From Promerops cafer (lineage: Eukaryota > Chordata > Aves > Passeriformes > Nectariniidae), in the NCBI GenBank assembly GCA_013398275.1, contig VZSE01004113.1, forward strand, positions 251,254-315,253: a stretch of 64,000 bases of DNA. The letters run 5' to 3'. Made by a program: the position numbers and the translations under genes. The notes under the pieces are model-generated. The model did no database searches. It was not told where the DNA came from and was given only the letters and a program-made list of their open reading frames with translations. Shown here piece by piece: positions 9,901-22,423 of the stretch. Every line of letters begins with the position of its first letter. Position 1 is the stretch's first letter.

Positions 9901-12900
9901 TGCAAACTGCCACTGACCATGGTATGTCACAGCTTCCCAAATCACTAAAAAAGTGTGCAAAATGGGCAAATATCTGCACAACAAAGGTATGGAATCATCT
10001 CTGCATCTCCCTGCCCTACAAACAGCAGTGCTGGAATGTCTGCAGATGTGGTCTCCTGTTCCAACACAACGTCACAGACAGTGGCTCAAGGAGGACAATT
10101 CTTTGATGGAATGTAAGTTACAAAGTCAGAATTCACAAGCTCAGCTCAGGTGAAATGCCAGCTTTTTCCCGTGACATTATTGTAATGTCAATTATTTGGA
10201 AAGCCAGTAATTAATCACCTGTGTCAGTTTGGCTTTGTCAGAGCAGGGTCTGACCCTAAGTGGATGGAGAGAGTTTGATGAAATTGGGATTGTGCCCTTT
10301 GGCCAGACTGAGGCCACACTGGACAGCAAAGCCTGCAGCAAAAGTCTGAGTGGCTAAACTCTGCCTTTCTGGTGTGAAAGGATGTGACTGTGACCCTCCT
10401 GCTAAGGTCTGTGATTCCAGCCAGCCCTTACCCATTAGATATGGTGACAAGGATAAGAAAACAAACAGAATCCTGCAAGTAGAAAGGCCAAAATTCTCAT
10501 ACCAGGCCGATTCCCACACCAAATACTTAATTTTAATTGTATTTCCCCTGAGACTGGGACTTCCATGCATTTTATTACTACTTCTTATGGAGTAACAGAT
10601 ACAAAACAGAGCACCAGGTATTGGGATGCTTATTTAGGATATATGATGCCATGACCAGCTGGACTGGACCATAGAAAGCCCCATATTAAGCACATCTTCC
10701 TGCAGTCAGGTCCACAGTCAGTCTGTGTATCCTTTTTCCTGCACACCTCTTTGAGTGATGTCTCTGCTGACAATGTGCCCAGCACTCAGGCACAGGAGTA
10801 CCCTAAGATCCACACTTGGGATCTGGAGGGGAAGCACATTTGCTTTGTGTTTTATGTTTTTCCAACTATTAATTTTTCCTAGCTGCTCTCTCTTTTTAGA
10901 ATATCCTAAACAGTGTCAAGAAAATGCTCAGCTCCCATAGTTCATGGTAACAAGCAGATGGAACAGCAGTGGGCTAAAACCTCAAAATTTAAAACTATGG
11001 AAAGAAATACATCTGTTATTATTTCTTGCTCCTCTAAAAGATGAGGGGAATGGGAAGAATTTGGGGGATGAGAACCAGAGTCATATGGTATCTATCAAAA
11101 TGCATATGGTTCCTCTCTTATCTTTGTCTCTACAGCACATAAGTAAATGAAATCAAGCCCAGAACTGCTGCATGTAAATAACTGTAGGATAACATTATTA
11201 GGCCAATTCCTACAGCCAGTTACAGACTAAAAGAAGATGACATTTTTCTTGTTCTGTCCCTCAGCTCTCCAGTAATAATCCTGGCTCACATCCACCCTTT
11301 TTCAGTGCAGTTCCAGCCACATATGAGGTGCTGGGTGCTTTGTGCTACCACATCATTCTTCTCACAATAGTCCTTGATCCTAACATTGCACACACTCAGC
11401 TTTGCTCCTGAGCCTGCTTTCCCTTCAGGTGTTTGGGTGCCTGTTCAACCTCGCTCTGCAGGAAGAGCTGGATACACCTTGGGAGTTTAAATTAACCCAG
11501 GAGTTACACTTGGGCCCGCCCAAGTGAATTGCCATTTTCATTCCTACTGACCAACTTTAAAACAAGAGATGACTGTCCTGAGGTACTCTAAGGCACATGG
11601 GGAGAGGGTCTGAGTTCCTGCACTGAGTTTCATTTGGAAACGTTAAGAATTCATTTACTCTCCTTGTGCTTTACTTCACTCAGCTCTAGGAAATGTCAAA
11701 ATCAGAGGGATAACAAAACATTAGATAATCTCAATGCATCCCTCCCTTCTTTCCCCCCAAAGCTGGAAATGAGTTGAATGCAAACTCAATTTTTTCCTCA
11801 AGTGTAGTCCAATGTCATTAGGTAGGAGTGCAGGACAGTACAATGGATTTCTGCACATCTCTGGGCAATCCTTTACTGAACCAGGACTCACCACGTGGTT
11901 TGCTCTGCAATCCATGCCTTTGCTCTCCTATTGCAATTGCTTCCATAGCCAAAGTAAATTTGGTTTAGTTTCCAGTTAGTTACTAAGAATAATTCAATTA
12001 CCTAAGTTACAAAATTGAATCCTGATTTGTACCAAAAGGCCGATCACCCTAAAACCACCAAGTCTCTAAAAATATTTTCACTAAAAAATAAAAAATCCAA
12101 GAGGGAAATTCCAGAGTGTCAGGGAAGAGCTGCTAAGAAATGTCAATATACAGAAAGTGCTTGGAACTGGCAGAAGAAACCTCAGAGTCCATCACCCACT
12201 CACCATCCCAATGACACAGGTTAATGAGCATATCCCATCCCACTGCAGGGAATTTACAAGGTTTAAAACAGTAGATTCCACTTCTGATCTTTGCTTTCCT
12301 GTCCATGATCCTCTCATACTCCACCATGACTCCACAGAACATTTTTCTTGTACACATGAGGGCACTTTTCAGTGGCCTCCAAGGAATTCTCAACAGTGGA
12401 GCAAGCCTTCAGGGATAAAGGAAAAAGATTATTGAACTTTTAAGCCATATTCTTTCCCCTCATCCAGCCTCAAATACAATAATTCATGCATAAATTTAAT
12501 TTATTCCAGAAGTTCCATCTTAATTTATTCCAGAATATTCTTGTGGGAACAGTAGTTGAAAATTGGCAAATCCAGCAAACAACTCAGTTTTGGATCAGAG
12601 CTCTTTGTTTGTCTCACTCCACTCAACCACGAGGGTCCAACAGATGAGCTGATAAAATCAGTGTTCCCTGGAACAGCCAGGAGGGCAAAGTGCAGGATTT
12701 TCATCCCAGAAATCTGCCCTTGGGGCAGAAATTAGCACTCCAACTGAAAGATTCCAAGAAATTCCTCTCTTGCTATGCAGTTTGGAGACTGCCAGAAAAA
12801 AAACCCAGTGAAGGGAAAACTCCTAAGGGGAAGTTTTTATTCACAGAATATGTGACTTGAACCAGTTGCATCATCCTGCAACTTCACCCTCTAATAGCTG

Positions 12901-14740
12901 TGCTCACCACAGAGGGGGCCTTTTTGCACTTTAACCAGTAGAGTTGTGACAGGGAAGAAGTTTGAACTCTGCTTATTCCTTCAATACTCTGTATCACATT
13001 TAAATCATGTTTTGAAATCCTGCATTTTCAAAAAACCCTATGTATCCTCCAAATACAAACCCTATGTATCACTCCTGCTGCTAAAAGCAAGCAGTTATTT
13101 TGGGGTGAAAGAAGGGATTTTCACAGGTTTTTCATGTTTAATTATACCAAAAGGCTTGATTATTCCAAGACTTCAAAAAATTTCTTTTTTCCCTCACAAA
13201 TATATGGGTGCCCAAATAGGAGTCCAGGGTCCATCTGAGATGAAGGCTGCATGTGCCCAGTATTCTGACCCTGTCTCAGTACAGTCCCACTACAGCAGAC
13301 AATCCAACACCTGAACTTTCACAGCTCTCTACATATGAAAAAATTTAATGTAAAACAACGCAGAAACTGAAGAATAATGTATTCAACATATTCATACACA
13401 CACTTTATATTTCTCTGTTAATCAACAGTAAAATCAGAGATCACTACTTGGTCCTGGGCAGGACTGCATCAATTATTGCCTTGTTAGCATTTACAAAAAA
13501 GGATGAGGTCAGGATGAAAGGACATGAATAACAAGGAGGCAAATTGCAAAGCAGTAGAACTCATATTGCACGAGGTGCTGAGCCAGCTCTTGAGCTGTAT
13601 TCACAGCTTTGGTGAAGCCCATGAAAATGAGCTGCATCTTCCTAGGAAGGGCTGTGATAAATACATTTGTGCTTTGTTAAACCTAAAATATAGTTTCTCA
13701 ACACTTAAAGTACTTCATCCATCATTTGTGCATTGCAATTGTGATTCATGTGAACGTGCAGAAGCCCAATTAGCAAAGATGCAAGATGGCAGTAATTTTA
13801 GACAGAAAAAAATCAGGGCAACCTGGTATATCAATAATGAGGGTAATTACACTAAGAAAATCCTCACAACACTAGGGGTGTTCTGGGCCCTGCACCCCAG
13901 TCTCTCAGTATCCCTGTGTTTGTCACCACATTTATATTTGCAATATAAAACTAATGGCAGGGAACAGGGAACCCATGGTTGATTTGCTTGGGCTCCTCCC
14001 AGAGAAGAATTCTCTTCTGCTACTTTCCTTATTCCATGCTAAATATTTTGAAGTAATTTAAAATGTCTTCAGGTTTTCTGAATGGCACGAATTAAGTAGT
14101 TCCAGATTCTTAGACACATGGTCTTTTAGCTTTACTTTAAGAAAAACAGGGATTTAAAGCAGTACTTGCAGAACATGCAGCCTGGGGCATGTGTCCCTAC
14201 ACTGCTGTGGGACAGGCATTTAGACTCTGTCCTGGTTCAGCCCTGCTCCTGTTCTTAATTCCTGCAGTTTAATCTGAGGTCACAGCCTCAAATATGTCAA
14301 ATAACTTCCTGAAGAATTTTCTGTACAATTTATTGACGCTCACTTTTGTATGTCACAAATGCACAGGGGATGCTTCACACATTCAGCATCAAAAATCTCT
14401 CCTAATCCACTCACAGCAAGTGTGCCCAGAGTAGCTCAGCAGCTCCTACCCAAATGTAACTGAGAAGGCACAAGGTCTCACAAGTGCTTTTACCACCCTC
14501 GGTGTGAGACTGCAGTCAAGTGCTCTGCCATCAGGAGCATCATTCCAACACCACACCTGAGGTTTACTTGATCAGCATTACAGAATATGCAGGCAGCCCT
14601 CTGCAAGCAGGCACACAGAGCCATCGTTTAATGTCACAAATTAAAAGCAAAAGAAGATTATTTAGAAAATTTGATCAGCTGCACTGAAGGATTTTGACCT
14701 TCTCCCCAGTCTTTTCACCCGTTATTCAGCCAAAAGCCTT
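9900..14740. other. Non-coding, nothing recognised apart from small motifs
   Basis: Long featureless stretch. It holds an open frame of 152 codons (13524-13982 plus) and one of 122 codons (12946-13314 plus), both without recognisable motifs, and a 20-bp near-perfect palindrome at 11507-11526. A CTGTCCTGGTTCAGC word at about 14228 recalls the start of some avian LTRs, but the match stops after 14 bases. Confidence 0.4.
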
Positions 14741-14744
14741 GGTT

Positions 14745-14897
14745 TAAAATCAGCACTGAGGGCCCAGAAGCCCACTACAAGCAAAGACCAATTTGTCCTG
14801 GGCTGATCAAAAGCAGCAGGGCCAGCAGGGTAGGGGATCTAATTCTCCTCTGTTACTCCACCTTCATGAGATCCCACCTGGAATACTGTACCTATGA
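14745..14897 (+). mobile_element. CR1 LINE fragment (ORF2 3' part)
   Basis: The stretch runs in the same order as the avian CR1 ORF2 region just after the reverse-transcriptase core. First is a CAGCACTG...GCCCAGAAGCCCACTAC part (the conserved ALAAQKAN-like residues). Then come CTGGGCTG-ATCAAAAGCAGC, GGCCAGCAGGG, and GAGATCCCACCTGGAATACTGTA, which reads RSHLEYC. Both ends are truncated and small indels break the frame, so it is dead. The element lacks the CR1 3' tail, which suggests a later deletion or rearrangement between here and the LTR 280 bp downstream. Confidence 0.75.
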
Positions 14898-15178
14898 TTC
14901 TAGGCAATAAATTGTGCCGACAGCCAATCTCCACTGAACGTGCTGCATCCAAGCTGGATGGTCAGGGCCACTGTCCTCTTGCACCTCATGGACACCAGAA
15001 ATGGGCTCACTGGAGATATGCAAACCAGGCACAACCTACAGCCAAACTACTGCCCAGGAGAACAGAGGCCCCTGCAGAGTGAGCTGTGAACCACTGACTG
15101 TGACCCCAAGAAAGAAATCCTTCAGTAGATGTCACTGAGATCAGGAAGAAAGCAACACCCAAGGAAGCATTACACAGC

Positions 15179-15758
15179 TGTCTTGGTTTGGAAAGACAGG
15201 TGTCTGCTAAGGAAGGCAGGAGCCTCCCCTGAAATAGAAAATGTAACCCCNCAAAGATATGGGAATAGGAATAACAGTTCTTTGCTAGGAAAATTAAAAA
15301 TACAAATGCAATGGTACAAAAAAAAGAAACCCTTGACAGAGTCAGAAACCCACCTGACACCCTGCTGGGCAGATGTGGCTCTGCTGGAGCAGGGTCCTGG
15401 CCAAGGGTGGAGTTTTCCTCTGGAGCTCCAGGGGTGCTGTGGATGGGCCTGGGCTGCCTCTGGGAATGCAATGGAGAAGAAAGCTGCTCCTCCGGGAATG
15501 CAATGGGAAGAGACTGCTGGGGTGTTCCAGAAGTCATATTTTTATCCAGGTAGGAATGCTTGGCTCCTCCCCTGGGCGGAGCATCTCACAATGAGACTCA
15601 ATGGGCCATTAACAGAAGAGATTTCCCTGAGGGAGGATTGGCTGTGGAAGAGATAAAGAAAACTGCCCCAGCTGGTTTGATCAGGTGGCCAATTAAGAGG
15701 AGAGAACTGCCCCACCTGTGACAGGTGGGAACAGAACACACAGCCCCAGCCCAAGACA
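15179..15758 (+). mobile_element. Solo LTR of a passerine endogenous retrovirus, 580 bp
   Basis: It begins TGTCTTGG and ends CCAAGACA, a perfect 8-bp terminal inverted repeat as expected for a retroviral LTR. The interior (AAAGACAGGTGTCTGC near the start, a GGGCGGAGC box near 15576, two GGGAATGCAATGG units at about 15463 and 15498, and an AGATAAAG near the end) matches my memory of the abundant TguLTR5/ERVL-type LTRs of songbirds; the family name is unverified. There is no second LTR, primer-binding site or coding frame beside it, so it is a solo LTR left by LTR-LTR recombination. It is shorter than my recollection of the consensus, so internal deletions are likely. The flanking bases (ACAGC before, CATCA after) do not form an evident target-site duplication. 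An undetermined base lies at 15251 in a C run. Confidence 0.8.
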
Positions 15759-15759
15759 C

Positions 15760-16225
15760 ATCATTCCAGCAGACCCAATAATAGGTAGTCTTGTCCAAAC
15801 AAATGTTGCCAAGGAATTGGAAATACACTTATTTGCTGGAAAAATAGAAAAGGTCAAATTCAACAAAACCTTGCACTCAGGCTTAATCATGAGATAGCAC
15901 CAGATTTACTGAGGCCCTGGTGTTAGTGGAACTCAGGCAGAAAAGCAGTGTTCATCCCTCCAGCTGGGATTATTAGCGTTTCGGAGGGTAAACCAGACAC
16001 CAGGATTTTGCAGGGAAAGCCACTGGTTTAGATCTCCTGATGAGAATTGCATTTTGTGTGTACAATGCATCTTAGTTCAGCTGTTCTTGTCAAGAAAATA
16101 CTCAGTTTGTTTACTGACAATCTGCAGGGTTACCAAAGAGTCCTTTGAAAAATAGATTTTTACTTAAAAAGTAGTATGGAAAATATACAACAGTGAGTGA
16201 AAACAGGGAAAGTCTGGAATTCCAT
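15760..16225. other. Non-coding, nothing recognised
   Basis: AT-rich spacer between the solo LTR and the next regulatory-like block, with no long open frames and no repeats. Confidence 0.45.
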
Positions 16226-16229
16226 GACA

Positions 16230-16640
16230 ACACTTTTACAGTAATTCAAACTACATCTGCAGTGATTAATATTTATGATCAGGTTATCTTTCCCCTCCAA
16301 AACTGTCTATTTCGTAATAATTCTTGAAGACAATATGCAGATACCATATGGTCCCAGAACATCTGCAGCCCAAAGCCATATCTGTCAGAAGCACAGAATG
16401 TCAGTCTGAGATTGCCCAGGAGTTTCCATATGATCTGCTGCCTCAGGGATTCAAAGAGCAATAACAATAAAGGGAACCGTGAGTGTTGCTTAATGTTTTC
16501 CAATGGATCGTGCACATTAGAAACAGCAATTAATGATTTGGTTTATAATGCTTCAGGGAATTACTGTCCAGCAAAATAATGTAATTTAAATTTGCAATAA
16601 AGTTTAAGTGTGCAGGCATTTCATGGCAGCACACAGCAGT
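16230..16640. promoter_or_regulatory. Candidate conserved non-coding element (SOX/homeobox-rich)
   Basis: Repeat-free block with a SOX-type AACAAT inside an A-rich string (16463-16468), CAATTAATGA near 16527, CATATGGT/CCATATG words at about 16347 and 16426, and GCAATAAAGTTTAA near 16596. Dense transcription-factor-like vocabulary without mobile-element similarity is typical of vertebrate enhancers. This is inference from texture. Confidence 0.28.
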
Positions 16641-19469
16641 GATTTGCCAGAGGAAAACAACACTGTTATTGCAGCCACATCCAGATAATCCACAGAAAAA
16701 GCCATATCAACCCTTAAGTGATTTGATTATACTCTCTTACTGTTCAAGAGTCCTCAAAGGCATATTCAAAACCAAATACACCTCACTAAAAGACCACAGG
16801 AGCAAAAACCCAGCACAGAGTTAAAGAACTCTTTTTTAGTCTTTAAAGGTACTGCTGCAGTCCTCCCCTCTGAAATATACTCCCCAACACTTGCAATTAT
16901 CATTATTATTCTATTTTTTTAAATGCCAGTATCACTTAGGCTCTGGCACCACAAAAAAATTAAAAATCAGACCCATAAAATAACCTATATAAGAAATAGC
17001 TGCATTTGGCCAAGCTTCCCCTGGCCATTTCTTCTAAGAGTAAGAACACTTGGGAGCTCCAAGTAAAAAATTCAAATTAGTACCTCCCTGTCTGCAGCCC
17101 TAAATATCTGAACTTTCCCTCCTAAAAATGCTCGCAGATATAATGTTGTACACCATGACCTGCAGTCAATACATCCAATGCCAGAGAAAAAAATGAATTC
17201 TGGAGGAAAAAAGCCTCTAAAACCGAGCTTCTCTACTAATGCAGGCCTAAGCTTTTCACCACCAAGGGGATGTTGTAAAGTTTGGCTGTACACATGAAAT
17301 GACTTTTTAAAAATATTTTCCAATCACAAAACGCAGGCACTTGAACTGAACATCTCAAACTGATGTTGTACAACTTAATCTCTCCCATTTCTACTCCACA
17401 TTCATGCTGCTCTTTTTTCCCAGTGTATTTCTTTTGACCTGATCAGGAAAATCCTTTAATGAAGCTGTTTAGAGACTAGGAAGGATAACTGGAAATATTT
17501 TCAAGGAAAACTAAATATACTTTGATAATGTGTAAGAATTTTATTGAAATGTGTTTATGCAAGCTTGGTCAAGTTATTGTAAATGGGTGAATATTGATTG
17601 TTGTTTTACTGAAAAATGGTTTTAAAGAAGAGTTTTAATGAAAACTTTAAAACTTCTGCAGAAAATTGTTGAGCACCTTGAATGGGTTGATATTTATCTA
17701 CAACAGAGGTGACATGCTCAGACTTGCTTTCTTCCAATAGTACACTGATATCTTCAACATATCTCTGAATAAAGTTACCCTAGTGTCTCTAACAGCTGAC
17801 AAAAAGGCACTGATGGATTAAAATATCCCAAATATTTCTCACAGAGTAATCACAGGGAAGTTATTCTTCCCAGCATGCCTCACCTGCAGCAAAAGAGCTT
17901 TCATCTTTTTTTTTTTCAGAAGAGTCCTCATCATCCTGCAGTGTAAAGTCATTCCCATATTTCATGTGCTGCCTCTCCTGTCTCCAGCCATTTCCTCAGG
18001 GTCGATTCATCACTCCACACTATTTCAGGGACAGTTATCTGGGCAGCTGGACTTGCATGCCAAGAGGCTCCACACACTCTCCTGGGGCCTCATCCCCCCA
18101 GTGACCATCATCACTCTTTCCAACAGCTCCAGGCAGGACCTGGCCACGCTCTCCTGACCGGACACATCTGCCCATGCCAGAGGTGACCTGATTCCACGCC
18201 CAAATGCAAAAGGGTAGATAATTGGGAAACCCTCCTGACAAAAATTAAACTGCTTTGGCCTTGTCTTCTATGGCAAGCAGGACTGAAAGACAATGACCAT
18301 TTCTTCCTCAGTCCATCCCGTGGAGCAGGAATGCTTTCCATTGCCATATTTAATTACTAATCACGGGAGCTGAAGTGAAACCAAGCAAACAAGTAATTCA
18401 CTTCTGGCATTTCTGAAAAATCAGTATTGAGTTTAATGCATGAATTCAAACCCGGGACCAAGAGTAAAATTCACTTTGCCTAAGTCCCCCACTCCAATGG
18501 CAGTGACTTACATCCTGCTCCAGGACAGCAAAAGTTGAGCTCCATCAACACACCTGAGAAGTGCATGTACCTGTGGCCTTCTTCACTCAAGTCTCCAATT
18601 CCTTCTGGGATGGACATCAAGGTATCCACCTGATCCAACACATTTTATAGCTCAAGTCCTACCAGGAGAGCAGAATCTACACCAACTTCAAGTGCAGTGA
18701 AAGGCAGTTTTCTCAGCTCTGTGGGACAACAGCTCGGACAACATTAATATGCTGGGGGTTGATGGTCTGTTTTACACCACAAAAACTCAGCCATGTGTGA
18801 GCAGGACATTACTATTGTGTACAACATGCGCCTGTGGACAGGAGATAAAGAATATTTTAATGTTTAATGGCACAAGGATGTCTAGTCAGAAAACCCTCTG
18901 TACATCCGTACAGTGGTAAGGGCAATGTTAATACAGCAATGTGCCAAAGGACCCTTAGTGGCCCAGTCCCTGTTATAAAATATTTGTGCTGCAGGAGCTG
19001 GGGGGTAGGACGTGCTCCTCCTCGACTCTTGACAGAGAATGAGTCATCACAAATCAAGAACTGCCTGGAGATCCCTATTTTAGTGCCCAGAGGAAGTGTC
19101 CCTCCATGTTATCCCATATATTTAAGATCTTCTTCCCACAGTGGCTTAGCAAACCTGAGTGCAGCAGCTCACCCTGACTGCAGCCAAGGGTTGGACTTGG
19201 CTGCCCCACGTGTATCTTGTTGTGCCTACAAATCTGATGTTACAGGAGATGTGTTTCTAGGGACTTCCTTGGTTGTGTCAATGAGAGCTCGTGAACATTC
19301 ATCAACAATTAAATAGTATGGAGCTAATCAAGCATTACTATCATCAGATAATAGCAATTCCTATTTGTTTCAAAAATCTGTGCTTTACAAAAATGTATAT
19401 TTTTCTGCTTTATGTCTGCAACCAATATGCACAGGAATTATTAATGTGCTACAAAATTAGTATATTTTG
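16640..19469. other. Non-coding, nothing recognised
   Basis: AT-rich. The longest frame is 149 codons (18867-19316 plus), unrecognised. Short homopolymers occur (T10 near 17909). I found no mobile-element boundary. Confidence 0.45.
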
Positions 19470-19512
19470 NNNNNNNNNNNNNNNNNNNNNNNNNNNNNNN
19501 NNNNNNNNNNNN
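19470..19512. other. Assembly gap (43 N)
   Basis: Forty-three undetermined bases. The right edge runs directly into poly-G, so the gap probably marks a sequencing failure in a G/C homopolymer. The true length may differ from 43. Confidence 0.95.
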
Positions 19513-19517
19513 TTTGT

Positions 19518-19537
19518 GGGGGGGGGGGTGGGGGGGG
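19518..19537 (+). repeat. Poly-G tract beside gap
   Basis: Eleven G, one T, then eight G, immediately right of the assembly gap. Such a tract can form a G-quadruplex and commonly stalls polymerases. It may also be partly an assembly artefact. Confidence 0.8.
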
Positions 19538-19539
19538 AA

Positions 19540-21675
19540 CGAACTACTTAAGGCATTTTCATATAAATGACTGCAATTTAACTTTCAAAAACATTTCATT
19601 TTTCAACCCTCTGCTCACTTCACACTGAAGTCTGTACATTAGATTTGGCCAAGCATGTGACAAGAAACCTCACACTTGTAAATGATTAACCCATGAAGAC
19701 CCAGCATGGACTGAATACAGAAGCAGCAGCTGTGTAACACCAGGCAAGACAGCACTCACCCTCTGGAGATCTTAACAAGTTTCTGCATGAGCAGCTCCAG
19801 AAAGCTGAAGCCAATTCCCATGCTGCTTGGATGGTCTGTTTAGCAGGAGCACATCACTGCTCTTCCACACCACTGCTCTAAGCTGTGCACTAGGAAAACC
19901 TCCCAGACAGCCCTGCCCACGTGCTGTCACCACGGGAAGGCGAGGGGTGGCTGGGCTGGGCTGGCAACTGCAATTCCCTCTCCCCTACCACATTCAGCTC
20001 CCAGCACCACACAGTTTAACTGGATGTGGAGGAAAGGATTTGATATCCAAAGAATCCTTACATTCCTGAGGTACTGTTGTAGGCAACGTGTTCTTCTCCC
20101 ACTCCTCCTTATTTCCATCCAAGCTCAGCAATCCCATGACTCTCACAGAAAGAGAAGTCTAATCTCCCCTCAAAAAAAGCCCCACATCATAAACATCATT
20201 AAAGACTAGTATATATGTAATAGGAAGACTTTTAGACACCAGGCATATTAATTCTCTTCCTCATCGTGTCTTGTTTCTTTCCACTGAAGGCTGAACTTGG
20301 TGTCTGATGCCGAAGTATCACAACCTGCTAACATAAAGCAAGCACAAGAAGAAAAAGAAAAGGTCAAAATAGGGAATTGTGGATTCGTCCACAGAAAAGT
20401 AATGAAAATGGATTGAAGTAACTGAAGCAAAATTCACACGCTAACTTGCAGGTGAATGCTTTCATTCCAAATTGAATAAATCCTAAGTAAAATTCTGCCT
20501 GCAACAGCAGGAGCTGACTTGTTCAGCCTTGGAGATTCTTCCAGCAAATGGTTTGAGACAGAATATACAGCAGAGCTCCAAACACCCCTACCTCACACAG
20601 GACTTCCTGCAGATGCTTCTGCTCAGTTCCCACAAGAGGCTTCCTCATTTAGTGGTCTGTAATTCCTGAGGATGCCATTCCCAAGATGTGAGATGTGATG
20701 TACATCTGGCCACAGCTGTGTCAGATGGAAACATCCTCTTCGGAGTCTTTAAAATGCTCCTCTGGTCAAAGGAACATGCAAAAAAACATAGGCAAGAATT
20801 TTTTTTCAAGCAGGTTTCTGTCACTAGAATGAGCATTCAAGACACAGGAAGCCCTTTGGCTTTCACAGAGCATGTGGGTGGGGGAATAAAGGGGAAAAAG
20901 AGGAAAGCTCATTTGGAAAGTCTTGTTCTTAGAAAATTCATTGATTCATTCATTGATTGATTTAAAAAAATCACTAAATATAACCTACACTTCAGGTGAT
21001 GGTTCTGTAATAATGGTGACATAAAAGTTTCATAGCCAGCTTTAGCTGCCAGAAGAGTTCCTATGTTATTAAATCAATGTTCAGCAGATAAGGCAGCACT
21101 TCTATCTACAGGGAAAGCTTTGTCCAGTTTAATTTTGAAATTAGTTCAGTGTATGTGTCTCACTGTATTTCTTCCCCACCCTCTTACTTCCAACACAAAA
21201 CTACTATGTACAGACAAATGATACTGCCCTCAAAACAAAATTATTGTTTCCAACAGGTAAAGCCTCTGCATAGGCTTTTAAAGCATTACAGCTCCTGTTT
21301 CCTGAGAAGAATGTATCATAAAGTCAAGTCATGAATTTGGAAGATTAAACAAAGCCAAAGAAACGGTGGTTCTGTGATTTAAAAAATAGTCAAAACTAGC
21401 AATCTTCACTCTGCTGATTTTTACACATTTTAAAAATCGAAGAACCATAAAATGTGAGCTGCTTCTGCCTGAAGTTCACAGCCAAATACAAAACTGCACC
21501 AATGTGAGCTGTGGTTAATTCCTCATTAGAAAATGAACCCCCAATGCAGTCGGGAACATGCTGGCCAGCACCCTGTTTGTCCAAAAAATTAAGTATTACC
21601 AAGTCGAAAGAAGTCATTTCAGAGGATGAAGAAAACACTTTATCTGTTTTCACGTTCCCTTTTCTCTACATATTC
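19540..21675. other. Non-coding, nothing recognised
   Basis: Mixed AT-rich sequence. The open frames are all below 91 codons and unrecognised. A TTGTTCAGCCTTGGAGA string near 20520 recalls a CR1 phrase, but nothing around it matches. Confidence 0.45.
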
Positions 21676-21678
21676 AGA

Positions 21679-21873
21679 TTTTTTTTTTTTTTTTTGCTAT
21701 TTGACCTTCACAGGCACAAGGCCAGGGATTGTTTTACATGTATGCATGGCACTGAGTACAACTAGCCTGGTCCAGTCGAGATCGTAGCAAAAAATGCAAC
21801 ACAAGTTATCATAGGTGAAATATCTCCATTTTCTTCCAGGGGAAAAATTAAAAAAAAAAAAAANGGAAAAAAT

Positions 21874-21900
<27 letters not shown>
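21679..21900. repeat. Homopolymer cluster: T17 and long A tracts with an N
   Basis: A run of 17 T at 21679-21695 is followed 150 bp later by A tracts at about 21850-21863 and 21874-21900, broken by an undetermined base at 21864 and short GG interruptions. The opposed T and A runs could fold back on each other. The N shows that the length is unreliable. Confidence 0.85.
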
Positions 21901-21904
<4 letters not shown>

Positions 21905-22420
21905 AGCTAGAGGACAATTCACTATTGCAAATCATCTTCTCAGGAAAAAGGAAAAAAGAAAAATCTGGCTTTGATGATTTTCCCTCCTGGGGCAACTGGG
22001 GACACCAGAGGAGTCATATTGGCATTTCCCCACAAAAGATAGTGGTGGTCTAATTTACTGCTGCACAGCACAGCAAAGCACAGAGGCAAAGCTGTCTGTG
22101 CTCCTGGCAAGAGGCTGGTGATCACTCATCTAATCCTCAAAGGGTGACAAATCTGTAGATTTCCACTTGAAAAGGCAACAAACTGTTCTGAGGAGTAACT
22201 GCTAAGTGATAGGTATGGGAATACTTTGATTTCTGCAGGTGAGAAAGAGAGAAATCAAGCATTGTTGGAGTGAAATAACCTTGTGGCTCACCAGTAAACC
22301 AAGCTCCTGGCTGTGGAGGGCTGAAAGAAGGTGGAACACCATCTGCTGAGGAGAGGCAAAGCCAGCCAGAAGGGATGTGTTGAAGCCATCCAGATCTCCC
22401 AGGGTCACAGAGGAGCCAAA
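21905..22420. other. Non-coding, nothing recognised
   Basis: Spacer leading into the CpG-rich segment. It includes a small CAAAG/CACAG-type repetition near 22063-22084. No gene or mobile element was seen. Confidence 0.4.
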
Positions 22421-22423
22421 CGC

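Noticed and set aside
13524..13982. 152-codon plus-strand open frame
   Set aside because: No family resemblance and no supporting signals.
14225..14245. LTR start (TGTCCTGGTTCAGC)
   Set aside because: Similarity to avian LTR starts ends after 14 bases and no LTR terminus or polyadenylation signal follows at a suitable distance.
20518..20545. CR1 internal fragment (TTGTTCAGCCTTGGAGA)
   Set aside because: Only about 16 bases resemble CR1 and the flanks do not continue the match.
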